A model generated the notes under the pieces. That model saw only the letters and a program-made list of their open reading frames with translations. It ran no database searches and had not been told where the DNA came from. Positions 10,586 to 21,872 of a stretch of DNA of 27,991 nt are shown piece by piece; within the stretch, counting starts at the first letter, position 1, and each line of letters starts with the position of its first letter. Origin of the DNA: Phoronis australis (Eukaryota; Phoronida; Phoronidae); assembly GCA_002633005.1 (NCBI GenBank), contig NMRA01000030.1:1477119-1505109 (forward strand). Reading direction: 5' to 3'. The position numbers and the translations under genes are program-made.

Positions 10586-13500
10586 ATTAACAATATCTTA
10601 ACTGAAGGCCAACCATTCCCTTTCTTGACCAACTGCAATTCTACGCCTCAATACTTCTCATACGTCAGAGTTTGAAGAGGTTACAATAAAAACGGCATGC
10701 ATACAAAGACAGCAAATACTATTGTTGTCGTTTTGAATAGACTCGACCCAGACGAGGCCGTACAAAAGTTATGCGCTAGGATAAAATCAAAGCAAGCAAG
10801 CAAGTAAAAACTGTATTTCAAATCAGTATGGTGAATGACAAATAAATTTAAACAAGAGTACTGAATTGGCTAGAAATTAGAAATTATGTAACAGTTAATA
10901 TAGAATGTATGCAGATAGAAAGAATACAGTTTAACTCTCTGTCTATATATACAGGTCCAACGGAACATAATATGACCAATTACAAGGTCAGAGGTGGCAT
11001 GCTGTACACATACACGTACAGTTTAGATGACAATCAAATCGAGTGCATACATTAAGATAAGGGTGCCAAGGTCATTCATCCTTTCGGCACATACTAGCTA
11101 CAATGATGACAGTTTATTATTGTTGCGTAGCGTTTTGCAACTTGAATCTTATCTCATTCGAACTCTAGCAAGCCGGCCTATTAACCATGAACGTCACTAC
11201 TCTTGTACCCTGTTGAAAATTCGCAGGATATTTCACATCGAGAACCTGTTCATTGTTCGTTGTTGTGTACTTTACTGGATTTCTTACGAAACCTACTGCC
11301 AGTTGGTCGCAGCTAATGAGCTTTATACATGGAGACACGACTGCACTTGCAAGCCAGACAGCGCGACACGCGGTCCGCCATTTTGATGATGAACGCTATG
11401 AAAACACTAAGCACGGTGGCCTTATGGAAGCCGGGGAATTTTCAAAATAAAATTTGAAATTGAAATACTAACGATGTTTTAAAATATTGGTAACATAAAG
11501 CAGTGTAAACATGTGACTCACGCATTGCTTAAACTTTCATATAAGCCATTGCAAAGACAAAATTTCTAATGCTTTGACTGAAATTCTCACGGAGTGTTGC
11601 TAGGGCCTGGGACTGAAATGTATAAAGTTTGGAAAATGGTATTTTACAGCAACGTGATTAAGCTTAAGTTATAATTGTATAGCACCTATTTTTCAGTTGT
11701 TTATAAATCGACAAGGCGATTAGCTGTCAAAGGGGGCCGGTTTCTGGCGCGCCATTGCACCACTGCGTTCCCAAAGTTTTTAGTATGGGTCTAAAAATCC
11801 CTTGACTCGACGCCACTTGATTTATTCGAACAAAAAAGATTTGAGGCATGCTCTCGTGTGAAACACTTGAACATTAAGAAGAAAAAATAATAGAAAGCCA
11901 TATGGAAATTGATCAGCATACAAACAGCAGTATGCTTGCATGTAAAGTCGTTTCATTGTGTGCAACAATTGACAAATGGAACTGTACATGTTTGTGTACA
12001 TGTGCATATTCAGAATTGAGGGCATAGGCCAGTTTGAATAAAAGTTGGGAGCAAAATTTTGCAAAACGATAGACTTACAGAAACTGATATGTTAACATTA
12101 AGTATTTCAATAAAAAAGAAGAATGTACAAATGACACCAAAACACCATGTTCTGGTTGATAATACACACATACTGTATATATCGGCTAGCATCGTGTGCC
12201 TGTAAACACCTTTGCTTGGTCACCCGAAGCCGGAAGGTCGAAGTATGCATTTGCACAGACCTAATTTCCCGAAATATGATTGTCTACTTCAAATTATACC
12301 AAGGAAAAATAATTACATCAATATGCAGATGTTTTCTTCAAAAAATGAAACGCTTGTAAGGTACGCTGAGTTGTCTCAAGGAAAATTACCAGTTAGTGAT
12401 ACGCACGTAACTTTTCTATAACTATCTAGTATTACTTGTCCTAGTACCTAATTCACCTTAGCGTGGTGAACTTGTAATTTTTACAGTTTGAAATGACATG
12501 GCCTCACGGTTTAAACAGTTGTGTCATAGACTCTGTTACAAAACAACACGACGACTGCAAAACATGTATATAAGCGGAACTAGAGTTTTAAAAGGGCGTT
12601 GGCATTATTAATTTTTCCGATATTATTTTTTACACCAATCAATGTCCTCTGTTGTCCGACCATGATGTGCAGAATCGCAGATTTTTTTCTGTCAATAACA
12701 AGCACATTGAGCATCTGATTGGCCATCCAGAACGAGAAGGACAACAAAAATGTTCACACAGAAATAACACACTGAGATACTGTAACCATTTCAAACAATA
12801 AAGTTTTGATTTATTTCAAAATATCACAATCACGCAGAAAAACCACACCGTGACAGTAAAGGGGAAATGTCTAACTAGTACAAAGTTATTGTAACGTACT
12901 GGTACATGCACTTCAATTCAGCATAAGTCAGATTTCAACAACGCTAACTTAATCCATCAATTCAGTTGGATCAGACATTTAGTGACACACAATTATGTTA
13001 CTAGTACATTTATATTGACAACCCCCTCCCGCCACAACATAAATATGACAAAACTCAATGGTCGTAAACTCTATCTGCCCTGTCCTACATACCCAGGCAT
13101 TTATACACTGTAAGTATCAGAAGACCATTAACAAAACGGAATATAAAAATGATGGTTTTCCTCTGGTAAGACAATTACATATTTTAAAAGCTTGCCAGGC
13201 TACATAACATTTATCTCATTTCTTGAGATCTATAGAAACAACCCATCTACCGTCCCAATATAACATTGTGGGGTGTAGCATTCTTGGGTATCCCGTCCTT
13301 CGATCCTGCCCTATTCCTAATGACTTTATTAATAAATCTTCGAATTGGTGTCCACGCTGTAAAAATGTACAGCTATTAATCTTGTAGTCACTTTTTGTGT
13401 TTCTTCGTAGCTAGAAAACAACAGATATCTTGGAGAGAATAAAATCACTAAACCCTTAAAGATATATGGGACTAAGAAGGAAAGTCAAGCAAAGACCATG

Positions 13501-13880
13501 AAACATCGACTTGAGTAGGTGTTCTAGGGACCAAATTAAGTTGAACAATATTGTTTCTGCGATTGGATTCTCACCCACAAAATCATTTTATTTCAGTTTG
13601 AATTTTTAAACCTTGAAAGACCAAATATCATTGATTCCGGGTTATACTGGAAATCAAACTTTATTTTTGATGTTTTCTGCTATAACTAAAGATAAATGTC
13701 ACGACCCTTTAATTCAGTGCTCAAGCATGCAATGATTTTCTTGGATGATTTTCTTAAAATCCTAGTTTGCACTTGATGATCCTAACATTAAAGCTATGAA
13801 TTTTTACTTGAAACCCGGTGTTGCTACCAATATTGGTTTCTAAATACTACACAGTACACACGCATCACGAATAACATGGT

Positions 13881-13910
13881 TCATCCTGAGCAAGATGGCG
13901 GACCACTCCG
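13881..13910 (+). promoter_or_regulatory. YY1-like motif with start codon (candidate 5' end)
   Basis: caagatggcggac at 13891-13903 fits the AAGATGGCGG word common at TATA-less animal promoters and start codons. The ATG at 13895 opens only about 46 codons with no known domain. An inverted CCAAT word (attgg) lies about 60 bp downstream, on the wrong side for a classical promoter. Motif only. Confidence 0.25.
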
Positions 13911-14202
13911 CTCAACGAAAACCATGTGATGTCAACTCCAGCTATATTTATCTCATTGGTCGCAGCAGTAGGTTATTTCTTTACGTGGCACCCACTGGAG
14001 CACATATTAGTAATGCAGTTACATGATGGGTTACCAGACGTCACTCTATATGTACGTTCCTGATTGAGCGTGCATTCTGTACTCTATTCCGAAGTCTACT
14101 CTCTATATGACGATTTCCAAGTAATACTGTAGAGTGAGCTACACTCACTCCTCATTACTGCTCCCTTGTCTACTTGTGAGATGATTTAATGTCACTCTTT
14201 GT

Positions 14203-14307
14203 GCGTGTATCTGGTTTATTGTTCCATGATATGTTCTGTTTTCAATTGTTTATCTTTTTGCGTATATCTGGTTTATTGTTCCATATGTTCTGTTTTCAAT
14301 TGTTTCT
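14203..14307. repeat. Tandem duplication, period 57 bp
   Basis: gcgtgtatctggtttattgt at 14203 is repeated as gcgtatatctggtttattgt at 14260, followed in both by ttccat, atgttctgttttcaattgtt. Two copies, differing by a few bases and a 3-base gap. Confidence 0.9.
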
Positions 14308-15734
14308 TTGTTATCCATGTGTTTGTATCTTATGCTACTATTCATATTTCATACCTTTGTAAATATTTCCTGGCGGACACAACCAAATACGTCTGAACAC
14401 AACTGCTCGATTTGTTACCACTGTCCGCTGTTAAATTTTAAAGTCGCGCTTTCATATCACAAATGCGATAAAGTTGTAGTTGCCTTCGTCTCACGAAAAT
14501 AAGATCCAGCGACTTCGAATGAAAGAATCAGCCAACTATGAGAGGAGTTACACTTCTTTTAAGAGTGAATGTTGCCGAACAGCGTACACTGATAATGTAC
14601 CACTCTGAGTGATTCTGCCGCACGAAAAGAATCGCAACATGATAGATTCACCGGATTTATTTCTAATTTGATTTTTAAACTCTGTTAATATGTCGCATTG
14701 ATTTTCAGTTGTCAAAAGTCAAAAAAGGAAACATGATACACTGTATTTGTGCGCTGAAGCAGTCGTGACGTCATACATGTACGTCATACACGGGTCAACA
14801 TGTTTCGTTATGATGTTATCGCTGTAACAGGGAAAGTCGTTAAATGGACTCGGTACAGCTATGAAGCCAGGAAAGAAGGTATTCGTGAAAATGGCAATCA
14901 GGAAACGTCCAGGGCTGTACCGACCATTTTCAACCGAACAGAGCACACGTTTCCACGTTATTAAATGTGACATCAGACCATTTCATATGATTTTATATGG
15001 CATAGCGGAAGTGTTTAAAGTTATTTTTGCCAAATGTTTATCATATATTTTAATTCTTGTCTCATAAAAAAAGGTGTGAAGTTCTAAAATGAAATTTAAT
15101 TTTCTTCGGCATGTTTAAACTGTTCCAACCGTTAACCACCAAAAACTTGTTCAAAATTGCCACAAACAGGTTGGAATATGCATCTTGTGTTATATGTTGA
15201 AATGTAACACGTTTTATGTTGTTTGCGGTTTTCGTACAGTGTATGCTTTGCTACCAGCTACTTCACTTACTAACTTTCGAGAGGTAAAGAATAATTATCA
15301 TTTCTGTACTGTTGGGATTCTAAATACAATTATACTTTTGTGCGAACCGTCTTTACTGCACTTACATGTAATTATGATTCAACATTAGAATGTTGTTGAC
15401 CGTGCCCAACTTATGTAGCGGTACCAAAATGGCGTAACACCACAATTTGAGTAGCTCTCACTATACAAAGCCTCATTGCAAAGAACCAGTAGAAAAGCAT
15501 AGGCTACGGAAAGGTTTAAAATAGACGCAATCAGCAAACAGATAGGTTAACGGCCGAGCAGCCAGGTTACTTTGGACCAATCTACTGGTTATTTGGTTGA
15601 TAAACACGTTATTTGAGCCGAATAGACATCTTTCTTGTCGGCCGAAAAGGATAGTTTTGAACTAGAAAGATTATTGTCAATAATGGACTATGTGCGTGTG
15701 TATGAAACGAATTGTTATGGGAAGTTTCTGACAG
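14308..15734. other. AT-rich DNA without a supported gene
   Basis: Nothing beyond short unsupported open frames on both strands. No splice-bounded exon with recognisable similarity was seen. Confidence 0.5.
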
Positions 15735-16065
15735 CAACCTGTTGACCAATTTGAAAAGGAATTCTCAAAAATTGTAGGAAAAACAACAGGTTAATATTTT
15801 GATGACCTTTTTGATTGACCTCTTTCGGTGCATTATGAGCCCGGATGAGGGAATAATTGTAAGCTCGATTAAAAGTGTGGTTAATGCTAAGAATCACAAA
15901 TGTTTTAGTTTAAACACTTTAGAATACAACATGAATGAATTGGTCAAATTCTCAGATGAAAAATGCTCCTAATGACCTGATAATTTAGTATCCAAACTCA
16001 ATCACATTTACTAAACAGATACGTAATTTTGAAGTCTCTAGCTCAAAATTTTAGTTTGCACTCAA

Positions 16066-16078
16066 TGACCTTCGACCT
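16066..16078. promoter_or_regulatory. DR1-like nuclear receptor site, array unit 1
   Basis: tgaccttcgacct, the reverse complement of AGGTCGAAGGTCA: two AGGTCA-type half sites spaced by one base, with one mismatch. Motif match only; it sits in repeat DNA. Confidence 0.4.
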
Positions 16079-16500
16079 ATTTTTCTGATTGGTTAGAACG
16101 GGCCTATTGCATAGTAAAGTAGCCCGTTCGATTGGCATTGTTACTTACACCAGTGTGCTGAACTTGAAAATAATTCCTTGAAAAATATAGGGGATATAAC
16201 ATTTTCAACGTTAGATGTCCTTTGCACTAATTGACCCTATCCGGTGCATTATAAGCGGCTTTAGGAGAATCATTGCAAAGCCCGTGAAAAGTGTGTTTAA
16301 TGCTGAGAATACCAGTGGTCTAACGGTTGACACATCAGAATAGTTGGTGAATGAAAAGGACAAATTTTCAGAAGAAAAATGCACCTAATGACCCCATGGT
16401 TACACTAAATGACCCGATACTTCGAATTTCAAATTGAATTAGACGTACCAATCAGACTTGTGAACTTGAAGTGTAGCTCAAAATTTTAGTTTGCACTCAA

Positions 16501-16513
16501 TGACCTTTGACCT
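16501..16513. promoter_or_regulatory. Perfect DR1 nuclear receptor site, array unit 2
   Basis: tgacctttgacct equals AGGTCA-A-AGGTCA on the other strand, the consensus for RXR/HNF4/PPAR-type receptors. Function is untested and the site is part of a repeat unit. Confidence 0.5.
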
Positions 16514-17004
16514 ATTTTCTCTGATTGGATGGGCCTATCGCTTTGTAAAGTAAGGTATTTCATTAGCATGTAGTTTTACACCAATGTGCTGGAATTAAAG
16601 AGAATTCCTTGAAAAGTATAGAAGAAATATCATTTTCAAAAGTAGATGACCTTTGCACTAATTGACCCTATGCAGTGCATTACAAGCCGTTTTAGTAGAA
16701 CTATTGCAAAGCCAGTGAAAAGTGTGTTTAATGCTGAAAATCACAGTTGTCTAACAGTTGACACATCAGAATTATTCAAAAGCTTGTGTAAAGTGTATTA
16801 AATGCTGAGAATCACATTTGTTTAACTGTTGGCACATCAGAGTACTTGGTGAATGAAAAGGGCAAATTTTCAGAAGAAAAATGCACCTATTGACCCCATA
16901 TTTGCACTAAATGACCTGAAACTGTAGATTTCGAATTGAATTACCTCTACCAATCAGACCTGTGAATTTGAAGTGTCTAGCTTAAAATTTTAGTTTGCAC
17001 CTAA

Positions 17005-17017
17005 TGACCTTTGACCT
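17005..17017. promoter_or_regulatory. Perfect DR1 nuclear receptor site, array unit 3
   Basis: Same 13-base sequence as at 16501, in the homologous place of the next unit, so it is conserved where the flanking bases have changed. Confidence 0.5.
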
Positions 17018-17296
17018 GTTTAACCTGAATAGATTACCCGATTACTTAGAAAAGTATTTTTTTAAATTCTTGTTTTGACTTATACCAGTGCACTGAATTT
17101 GAAAAGAATAGCTTTAAATATGAAGAATGAGTATCATTTTGAAAATTACATGACCTTTGCACCAAATGACCTCTTCCGGTGCATTATGGAACATGATTGT
17201 ATAATGAATCAAAATGTATGTACTGCCTGAAATAATATATTAAATTTGAAGAACATGCCTCCAACCATTTTGGAGTTATTAAGTGTCAAAGTTGGT

Positions 17297-17390
17297 CGGA
17301 AGAAGAATAAGAATAAGATTAAAAATAAGAATAAAATTGAAGAAAACCCAGGAACAACAGTACTCTGCGCGTAAAAGCGCAGAGTAATAA
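17297..17390. mobile_element. Purine tract plus perfect hairpin, possible 3' end of a mobile element
   Basis: After the array comes a run of agaagaataagaataag-type repeats, then a hairpin: tactctgcgc (17361-17370), loop gtaaaa, gcgcagagta (17377-17386), followed by ataa. A perfect 10-bp GC-containing stem after an A/G-rich tract looks like the terminus of a non-autonomous element, for which the tandem array would be the body. I do not see the CTRR end expected of a canonical Helitron directly after the hairpin, so class is unassigned. Confidence 0.55.
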
Positions 17391-18690
17391 GAGGCAGTTA
17401 TAGTCGGTGGGCCAGATCTCATAGTGTTCATCCTTGAGAGTACTTTGGGGGGGTAGTCAGCTAGATAATATACCTATAAATCAAATTCAAAAATTTTCCC
17501 ACGTCTACACTTGCACTTTTTTTTTTGAAAAAAGGTATTTTTCTTGCTCGAAATATTATGCACATTCATGCCACTTGGTGGCGCTTTTCTATTGAATTGA
17601 CCAATCAGAGAGCCAGATTGTATTGTTGTGTTTAGTTACTTCAATATGGCTGCTCCAGTGGAGTGTGATGCCTGTATAATTCAAGGTTTATCAAACAGCA
17701 CAAAATTGTGATGGCAGAACCCGAAGAAGCTTAGAGAAGCATCCTGATGGAAGCTGATGGACTTTGGAACTCTGTAGATCAGTAGATAGAAAAGAAGAAG
17801 AGGTGTCAAACATTTGTGCAGAAAACAGCTGCATGTCCTGCTATAGCCTTTACAGTATACTGCTGTAGAAGACCAAGTACCAAATCAAAAATTGAAGGGA
17901 CATAGAAAGGCGGAGCAATGTTTCAACACACCAGCAGTAATACTGATGCTAAGCTGCTGAAAATGATACAGATGTTACCCAAAATTTCCCAAGAAAATCA
18001 ATAATTTGAGGACAGTTGAAGCCACTGTCCATTTCGTCAAACGTTGGTTACTTTAAGTAAAAATCGATTGACTATGGTATGAGCACCTTTTTCCAAAATC
18101 CCTATTCTGCCGGGGTTCGCTGGATATCATCAATCGGAACTAGTATGGATTTTTAATAGATATGATTTTGTGTATATAAAATTTTTTAGATGCTAAATTT
18201 GCATGCTTCTATTTATTTAAACTGAAAATAAATTTCGCAATCTAAAAGTTGACCATTTTTCTCAGGAGTTCATAGATACGACTTTTTTCACTTTCAAACT
18301 ATATTTAGTTTATCTTGCATATCTGCAACAGATATGTACTACGATAACTGGACACCTTGAGCTCACTTTTATTTTCACGATCACGTAAAAGTTTATCTTT
18401 TGCGAAAATCATTATTGTTACTGTAGCGTGAATCAGCACGCGCAATTACGTATGCGTGATAATTCACGTTCACGTCGCTTTGCGAAACCTCTCTAATTAG
18501 TATTGCCTGACGGATTGAGTCCTCTAGCAGACAAGACAGAGGGCACAGTTGCAACTCAAATAAATACATTTATTTTGTCTACAATACAGAACACCTTCTT
18601 ATTCGAAATGAGCTTTTCTCAAATAACTGAGCTACGAAAAAAGAATTAAATTGAATACTTAATAAGGTAGTGCCCAGAGAATACCACACT
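17391..18690. other. No supported gene; promoter-like patch inside
   Basis: Apart from the promoter-like patch at 17571-17655 nothing is assignable. Downstream of it (17655-18060) the DNA is less AT-rich and has exon-like word use, but every frame is interrupted by stops, so at most it is an untranslated exon or decayed sequence. Confidence 0.45.
17571..17655 (+). promoter_or_regulatory. Candidate TATA-less promoter: CTCF-like core, CCAAT box, ATGGCTGC
   Basis: ccacttggtggcgc at 17571-17584 differs by one base from a CTCF core of the form CCACnAGGTGGCGC. CCAATCAG follows at 17601-17608, and caatatggctgc at 17643-17654, close to a YY1/start-codon word. Spacing suits a promoter, but the ATG at 17647 opens only about 21 codons. 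Motif evidence only. Confidence 0.3.
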
Positions 18691-18697
18691 TGCGAAC

Positions 18698-18896
18698 GCA
18701 TAAATTGGTCTATCCTATATACATGTATATATAGGATGTACCGCTGATGCCATTCGTTCGAGTGGTCTCTCCTATAGGTTAGACCACTCAAACGAATGCC
18801 ATATCAGTGGTATATCCTATATACATGTATACTTACAGTGCATAGGACAGACCACGCAAAAGAATGACGCGAGTGGTAAACCTACACACACACACA

Positions 18897-18961
<65 letters not shown>

Positions 18962-19002
18962 GCTTGTGTGTGTATATATATATAGGATAGACCAATTAAT
19001 GC
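18698..19002. mobile_element. Inverted-repeat (MITE-like) element with alternating internal motifs
   Basis: Left end 18698-18721 (gcataaattggtctatcc, tatata) and right end 18979-19002 match as inverted repeats at 23 of 24 bases. Inside, ggtctatcctata-like words alternate in orientation at about 18706, 18730, 18764, 18771, 18810 and 18842. Around the palindrome cctatagg (18771-18778) two arms of about 30 bases (18739-18768 and 18781-18812) pair with few mismatches, so the left half can fold into a long hairpin. The right half is filled by a CA/CGCA/TA microsatellite. A target duplication could not be settled by eye. Confidence 0.7.
18884..18980. repeat. Compound CA / CGCA / TA microsatellite
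   Basis: Successive blocks of ca, about eight cgca units, ca again, then tatata, a tgcttgtgtgtgtg spacer and another ta run. It lies inside the inverted-repeat element. Confidence 0.97.
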
Positions 19003-21872
19003 AATTCCTTATGTTCTCTTTAAAGAATAGATGACTAACGTACATTATATTGCAGCAGGGTAAAATGTTCTGGAAAGAACCCTGCCTAAATCTGACCGAA
19101 ATTCTGATTGAAGTTTTAAAATAATTGACCACTTCAGAAAATATTCCTGTCTCTTGCGATGAACACAGATGTTCACTTGGAAGCCTAACTTCAATGGAAT
19201 TTTGTTATTTAAGTTGTGTTGGGCTAACCAGATAGTCCTAGCAAAGCCTAAGTAAAATATGAAAACGCGAGTTCAATCACGCAAATGTAAGCCCGTCAAA
19301 GGATAGGTGAAGCTGCCTTTTTGTGCCATGTTGCGTCGCCGGGAGATCCCAGCACAAACAACAAAAGGACGACAGTTGCATTGAATAGGGGTCAACAAAC
19401 ATTGCGTAAGCGGGCAATGGAGAGTGCTGTACTAGCTGATATTGATGCTGCAGCAAGACCGAGAGTAAAATAATTCTTTCCGCAACACGTGGGTCAATTT
19501 TTACGAAATTCGCAAGTTTGAAATCCTTTAGGACTGAAGTAAAATCGCGTGCCACGATTTTTTGATACATATGGACCAGATTTTTAGTTATTAGACGGAA
19601 AGTGACCAAATGACAAAAAGTGGCGTGCTTGCCCCAACTCACACGCAAAAAATGCCGCAAAATCAAGATCATGATGATTTTGTACATATATTTGGTATGG
19701 ATAAATAGAATATTGCGTAAAGAAACAGTTGATGATAATCCATGTGCATTTTGAAAAAAAATCGAGGTAAAATTGGATTTTTTGAAAATTAAAAAATACA
19801 TTTAAAAAAAAGGAACTAAAAAAACATTTATTTCGATTTTTGTCACTTTCAGAGTCATGTCTAACTAGTTAAAACTCCCTTTTTACTCATTTTAGTTAGG
19901 AACCTGGAGATTTGACCAGTGTATACACCTACCTTAAGATTGCTTAATGCTCTATTGTGCAGTAGTGTTATACAACTCGAGTTGTCCCATTGTGTTGCTC
20001 AGAAAAGTTACACAACAGACGTCTAGACATATGAATATACTGGGTCTAGATGCGTGATGTATGTTAACTTAGTCGCCTTACCGACATCACTCAAAGACAG
20101 GAATCTGTGGAGGGCAATAATAATGCAAGTTCAACAGAATCCTTTTCTTAAAGTTACTCTTGAATTCGGGCACTTTTTAAATGGTTGTAATCGACGTCAC
20201 CTGATATTTCAAAACTAGAAAACAACACGCTTTCTTATACTGACAAAGGGAAGTTCTATCGCTATGTAAGTCGGGAGGACCCAATTTTGCAATAAATGTG
20301 ATTTTTATTTCCTCCTCTTGTGGTCAACCATTTTTGCTTTTCAGACAATGAAAAAGTTCACTTTGTCAATGGCGGGTATAGTTTGATAGCCCTCAGTGCC
20401 TAGAATAATCGCACAAGAATGTTACCACAAATAGGCAGCTACATGTTCCCTAATATTTAAACAAAAGAAACCAATCGTGCATGTCCTGATGCTGGTTGAA
20501 TGTAAATAGCCTGTGCATTATCCACAGGTAACGAAATAATACAGCCACTTGAAGGAAATAAATGTGAACGACATGGTTAACAAGAGCAATACGAGACATA
20601 GAAAACAAGGCTTGCGCTGTTGTTTACACGATGTTAGCTGATACAATGTTTCCAGTTACACTGACTTTTTGGTTGATGAAGTGTTTGGGAATATTTTAAT
20701 GCCCAAAAAGATAAAACAATGAATTGTGTTATTAAAGTTAATACCCCTATCTCATGGCAGAAGCTTATGGAATTCACCATGTCAACGAATAGGGTTGAGG
20801 CCAACAGAAAGATTGCGAAATGTGAAATGCTGTCTATACATCAATGGTTTTGAGTAAAGCCAGGGGAGTGGGAATTATCAGGGAGTGGCACTGAAATCAC
20901 AACAATATGTGTTCAAATGGGAGATGTGAATGGCAAACCACTGTGCTAAGGAGATGAGTCGCAAAGCTGAATAAAAATTTAAATAAGAACCTCGTAATTT
21001 TTTATATTTTTCATGATACCGAACAGTTTCATTTTGTAAGCAGCGTGTCATTAATATAAAACATTTAACATTTCAGACGAACTTATGGGTGAAAATCAAA
21101 ACACGCCTGCTTAATTTGCCAGTGCGGGAGGCAGCAGTCAATGCCGACTAGATTTTTTCACAGCTGTTTCAACGATGCCCTAGACTTGTCACCATTATTG
21201 AGATGTTACAGTACTGTTCAATGTCTCCACGTCGAACGAACAGTTTTGCTTTGGACATTTTAAATTAACGAAATGCATTTTGTAAAATGGTACATTTTCC
21301 AAGACAACGAAACATATATTAGGCCCTTCATCTCGTTTCCCATCTGACAACTGTAAATACTACTTACCAGCTGATGGTACAGTAGTCACACTTACCGCAA
21401 TAGTGTTGTAGCGACGGCACTAACCATTTATTAGACTAATACGTAGCGACCCCAACGGATGGAATCATAACTAGTGGCAGTTCACGGCCCGCGAAACAAC
21501 TCTGTACTCAAATATCCGCTACTGACAAATTGTATATTTAATCATCTACTGCTGCCATCACAACCGATTATTGGAAATATCAAAATTAATAATATTGGAT
21601 TAATTATTATTTGTTGTTTAAAATCTAACAAGTCGTGCATCAGGGCTTTTTGCTTTTTACAAGATGTCTCTTGATTCAAACTGGGGAATTGAGTTGCAGT
21701 ACAAATGCACGGTTGTAAGGTATGAATGGATTCAAATTGATCCCAGTTTCAATCGTACATGCTGATGCAATCGTTTGTGTTTTCAATATGTGTGTTTGTT
21801 GCGCGGTGGAAGGTGTCATCTTGATTAAGTGATTACACGTCCTTGCTAATTTTTGTTGATTTCATTTTGTAG
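19003..21872. other. AT-rich DNA without a supported gene
   Basis: The longest open frame in the window (174 codons, minus strand, 19277-19801) lies here. It is rich in Ile, Phe and Leu, has no recognised domain and no coding signature, and a frame of this length is not surprising in this much sequence. Good-looking plus-strand acceptors occur at about 20344 (gcttttcag) and 21076 (aacatttcag), each with a short open stretch and a weak donor, unsupported by similarity. Confidence 0.5.

Larger units (their letters stand above)
9931..14198. other. AT-rich DNA without a supported gene
   Basis: No exon with both splice sites and recognisable protein similarity was found. A 56-bp direct duplication lies at 10396-10585, a short aagc tetranucleotide run at about 10790-10802, and YY1-like AAnATGGCGGAC words on opposite strands at 11373-11384 and 13892-13903. 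The longest open frames (for example 119 codons at 11027) show no domain and are within what chance allows. Confidence 0.55.
15735..17290. repeat. Tandem array of about 430-bp units
   Basis: The anchor ccggtgcattatnagc occurs at about 15827, 16243, 16674 and 17178, spaced 416, 431 and 504 bp. The long interval is explained by an internal 72-bp duplication (gtgtgtttaatgctgaaaat near 16722 and its copy near 16794). Other shared landmarks per unit are ctcaaaattttagtttgcac, gaaaagtgtgtttaatgctg and ttcagaagaaaaatgcacct. Unit three is closest to unit two; units one and four are most diverged. It looks like satellite-like DNA or the core of a non-autonomous mobile element. No coding potential seen. 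Confidence 0.92.

Noticed and set aside
11027-11450. Overlapping plus-strand frames of 119 and 65 codons
   Set aside because: No known domain, no convincing splice sites, and two overlapping frames in the same DNA suggest chance.
17361-17386. Bacterial-type terminator hairpin
   Set aside because: The window is animal nuclear DNA and no T-run follows; a mobile-element terminus fits better.
19277-19801. Longest open frame in the window, 174 codons, minus strand
   Set aside because: No recognisable domain, hydrophobic AT-driven composition, and one frame of this size is expected by chance across six frames of 28 kb.
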